The notes beneath the pieces are model-generated. The model saw only the letters and a program-made list of their open reading frames with translations, was not told the DNA's origin and searched no databases. Shown here in pieces: positions 62,046 to 64,000 of a DNA stretch of 64,000 nucleotides. Position numbers and translations under genes: made by a program. This DNA is from Streptomyces sp. NBC_00341 (GTDB lineage: Bacteria > Actinomycetota > Actinomycetes > Streptomycetales > Streptomycetaceae). Numbering within the stretch: position 1 is the first letter of the stretch; the number at the start of each line of letters is the position of its first letter. The stretch spans positions 3,658,001 through 3,722,000 of the forward strand of contig NZ_CP108002.1 in the NCBI RefSeq assembly GCF_041435055.1. Reading direction: 5' to 3'.

Positions 62046-62886
62046 ACCCGTTCACCGAGAAGAACGCCCGGTTCAGCCGCGACAGATCGTGCGGCCGCAC
62101 CACCCGGTGCTCGTACACGAAGGCGACGGCGACGATCACCATGCCGATCCAGTAGAAGAGCCCCGCCTCGGTGGCCAGCCCGAACCAGACCAGCAGCCCG
62201 GTCGTCACCACGTGGCAGACCCGCGCGCCCCACAGCGCGGCCGGCACGCCGAACCGGGCCGGGACCGAGAACACCCCGTGGGCCCGGTCCGCCTGCACGT
62301 CCTGGCAGGCGAAGATCAGGTCGAAGCCGCCGATCCAGATGCCGACGGCGAGACCCAGGATGACCGCGTCCCACGACCAGCTCCCGGTCACCGCGAGCCA
62401 GGCGCCGACCGGCCCCATGGCCTGGGCGATGCCCAGGATCGCGTGCGGGTAGTTCGTGAACCGCTTCCCGTACGGGTAGACGACCATCGGGATCACCGCG
62501 AGCGGCGCCAGCGCCAGGCAGAGCGGGTTGAGCAGCGCCGCCGCACCGAGGAAGACGACGACGGCGATGAGCGCCCCCGTCCACGCGGAGCGCACGGAGA
62601 CCGCCCCGGTCACCAGCTCACGGCCGGCGGTGCGGGGGTTGCGGGCGTCGATCTCGCGGTCGATGATCCGGTTCGCGGCCATCGCGAAGGTGCGCAGCCC
62701 GACCATGGCGACGGTGACGAGCAGCAGGGTGACCCAGTGGATCGACTCGTCGTCGTGGAACATCGCGGTGAGGGCGGCGATGTAGGCGAAGGGCAGCGCG
62801 AAGACGGAGTGCTCGATCATGACGAGCCGCAGGAACGCGCGGGGCTTGCTGCGGGGCTGCGGCACGGCAGCGGCGGAGGCGCTCAC
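61981..62886 (-). CDS. mqnP: UbiA family prenyltransferase (menaquinone, MqnP-like)
   Basis: 301 residues from GTG 62886 (AAGGAG 8 bases upstream), overlapping the ubiD stop. About eight membrane helices with the two Asp-rich motifs NRIIDREID and CQDVQAD, which bind the prenyl diphosphate via Mg2+. Attaches the polyprenyl chain to the aromatic intermediate of the futalosine route. Translationally coupled to the UbiD-type decarboxylase. Confidence 0.93.
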   Translation of the reverse strand: MSASAAAVPQPRSKPRAFLRLVMIEHSVFALPFAYIAALTAMFHDDESIHWVTLLLVTVAMVGLRTFAMAANRIIDREIDARNPRTAGRELVTGAVSVRSAWTGALIAVVVFLGAAALLNPLCLALAPLAVIPMVVYPYGKRFTNYPHAILGIAQAMGPVGAWLAVTGSWSWDAVILGLAVGIWIGGFDLIFACQDVQADRAHGVFSVPARFGVPAALWGARVCHVVTTGLLVWFGLATEAGLFYWIGMVIVAVAFVYEHRVVRPHDLSRLNRAFFSVNGFIGIALFACALLDLLVRGLTV

Positions 62887-64000
62887 AGTCCGTACTCCTT
62901 CCACCGGCGGTCGACCTTCGCCGCCGTCTGCGGGTCGGACTCGACCATGTCGGGCCAGCCCCCGTCCCGGGTGTAGCCCTCCTCGGGCCACTTCTTCGTC
63001 GCGTCGATCCCGGCCTTGCCGCCCCAGAACTGCTGGTAGGAGGCGTGGTCGAGATGGTCGACGGGCCCCTCGGCCACGGTCAGGTCCCGCGCGTAGTCGG
63101 TGTTGCCGAGCGCCCGCCAGGACACCTCGTGCAGATCGTGGACGTCGCAGTCGGAGTCCACCACGACGATCAGCTTGGTCAGCGACATCATGTGCGCGCC
63201 CCAGATGGCGCTCATCACCTTCTGGGCGTGTTTCGGGTACTTCTTGTCGATCGAGACGATCGCACAGTTGTGGAACCCGCCGGACTCGGGCAGGTGGTAG
63301 TCCACGATGTCCGGCACGATGATCTTGAGCAGTGGCAGGAAGAACCGCTCGGTGGCCCGGCCCAGCGGACCGTCCTCGGTCGGCGGCCGGCCCACCACGA
63401 TCGACTGGAGCAGCGGGCGCTTCCGCATGGTCACGCAGTCGATGGTCAGCGCGGGGAACGGTTCCTGCGGCGTGTAGAAGCCGGTGTGGTCACCGAACGG
63501 CCCCTCGGGCAGCGTCTCGCCGGGCTCCAGCCAGCCCTCGATGACGACCTCTGCGTTGGCCGGCACCTGGAGCGGGACGGTCTTGCAGTCGACCATCTCG
63601 ATGCGCTTGCCCTGGATGAACCCGGCGAACAGGTACTCGTCGATGTCCCCGGGCAGCGGGGCGGTGGAGGCGTACGTCACCGCGGGCGGCGCCCCGAACG
63701 CGATGGCGACCGGCAGCCGCTCCCCGCGCCTGGCGGCGACCTGGTAGTGGTTGCGGCTGTCCTTGTGGATCTGCCAGTGCATCCCGATGGTGCGGCGGTC
63801 ATGGCGCTGGAGCCGGTAGAGCCCCAGGTTCCGCACGCCGGTCTCGGGGTGCTTGGTGTGGGTGAGCCCGAGGTTGAAGAACGAGCCGCCGTCCTTGGGC
63901 CAGGTGAACAGCGCGGGCAGCCGGTCGAGGTCCACGTCGTCGCCGGTGAGGACGACCTCCTGGACGGGGGCGTTCTCCGCCTTCACCTTCTTCGGCGGTA
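62883..64000 (-). CDS. ubiD: UbiD family decarboxylase, 5' end outside window
   Basis: The C-terminal about 372 residues are visible and open to the right edge; the family is usually about 480-500 residues, so about 110-130 residues are missing. Features of UbiD: FAGFIQGKRIEMVDCKT, EGPFGDHTGFYTP with the catalytic Glu/Asp network, SGGFHNCAIVSIDKKYP. It uses prenylated FMN from UbiX to decarboxylate a menaquinone precursor (MqnL-like). The GTG at 63986 is only an internal Val. Confidence 0.93.
   Translation of the reverse strand, partial: PPKKVKAENAPVQEVVLTGDDVDLDRLPALFTWPKDGGSFFNLGLTHTKHPETGVRNLGLYRLQRHDRRTIGMHWQIHKDSRNHYQVAARRGERLPVAIAFGAPPAVTYASTAPLPGDIDEYLFAGFIQGKRIEMVDCKTVPLQVPANAEVVIEGWLEPGETLPEGPFGDHTGFYTPQEPFPALTIDCVTMRKRPLLQSIVVGRPPTEDGPLGRATERFFLPLLKIIVPDIVDYHLPESGGFHNCAIVSIDKKYPKHAQKVMSAIWGAHMMSLTKLIVVVDSDCDVHDLHEVSWRALGNTDYARDLTVAEGPVDHLDHASYQQFWGGKAGIDATKKWPEEGYTRDGGWPDMVESDPQTAAKVDRRWKEYGL

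Overview
The window is chromosomal DNA from a high-GC actinomycete, almost certainly a Streptomyces. The signs are dense coding with GTG and TTG starts, strong third-position GC, a complete ESX/type VII secretion locus with two mycosins, a fused FO synthase (FbiC), a LAxTG sortase substrate, the futalosine menaquinone gene order mqnE-lrp-ubiX-ubiA-ubiD, and Cys-rich leader-peptide biology. No rRNA, tRNA, CRISPR array or insertion sequence was seen.

Layout. 0-2.4 kb: end of an unknown gene, an APH-like kinase and an aldo/keto reductase. 2.7-23.2 kb: the ESX locus. eccD and eccC are divergent. A TetR/SDR pair, unrelated by family, sits inside the locus. A long minus-strand run (17.9 down to 10.0 kb) carries two WXG100 proteins, two further export-motif proteins, a mycosin, a double YbaB-like protein, an EspC-like protein, a WXG protein with a hydrophobic C-terminus, and two tandem paralogous two-helix membrane proteins. 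A second mycosin with eccB, and divergent eccE plus a conserved partner, close the locus. 23.3-24.7 kb: a sortase-anchored choice-of-anchor A protein with a DasR-like site upstream. 24.7-28.2 kb: FO synthase and a HAD-like protein. 28.4-41.5 kb: accessory genes (secreted beta-helix protein, TetR/SRPBCC pair, NlpC/P60 hydrolase with a structured leader, methyltransferase, lipoprotein, F420-type luciferase-like oxidoreductase, DinB-like protein, Tat-exported PHP hydrolase, DUF4157 protein, MFS transporter).

41.6-55.7 kb is a catabolic and lipid region: aldehyde dehydrogenase plus D-aminoacylase-like amidohydrolase, two luciferase-like oxidoreductases and an SDR whose upstream regions carry paired CTGAC/GTCAG operators, then fadD, thiolase, two-domain FabG4, MaoC hydratase and a TetR. 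The last four resemble the mycobacterial fadA2-fabG4-htdX set. 55.8-57.9 kb: a DAACS-family symporter preceded by a Cys-rich leader peptide, a hairpin and a dyad operator. 57.6-64 kb: small membrane protein, GNAT, and the menaquinone cluster (mqnE, Lrp regulator, UbiX, UbiA-type prenyltransferase, UbiD truncated by the window edge) with a rhomboid protease.

The most interesting material is the lower-GC block at about 10.0-13.6 kb within the ESX locus. It looks like an ESX-linked module built from a secreted WXG/EspC-type pair, a membrane-active WXG protein, and duplicated small membrane proteins that could be immunity or chaperone factors. Several regulatory signals can be read directly: TGGAC-N6-GTCCA, TTTCGT-N3-ACGAAA, TCTGAC-N5-GTCAGA, alternating GAGTAA/TTACTC, and CTTTGAG-N3-CTCAAAG. 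Each links a regulator or promoter to its target.
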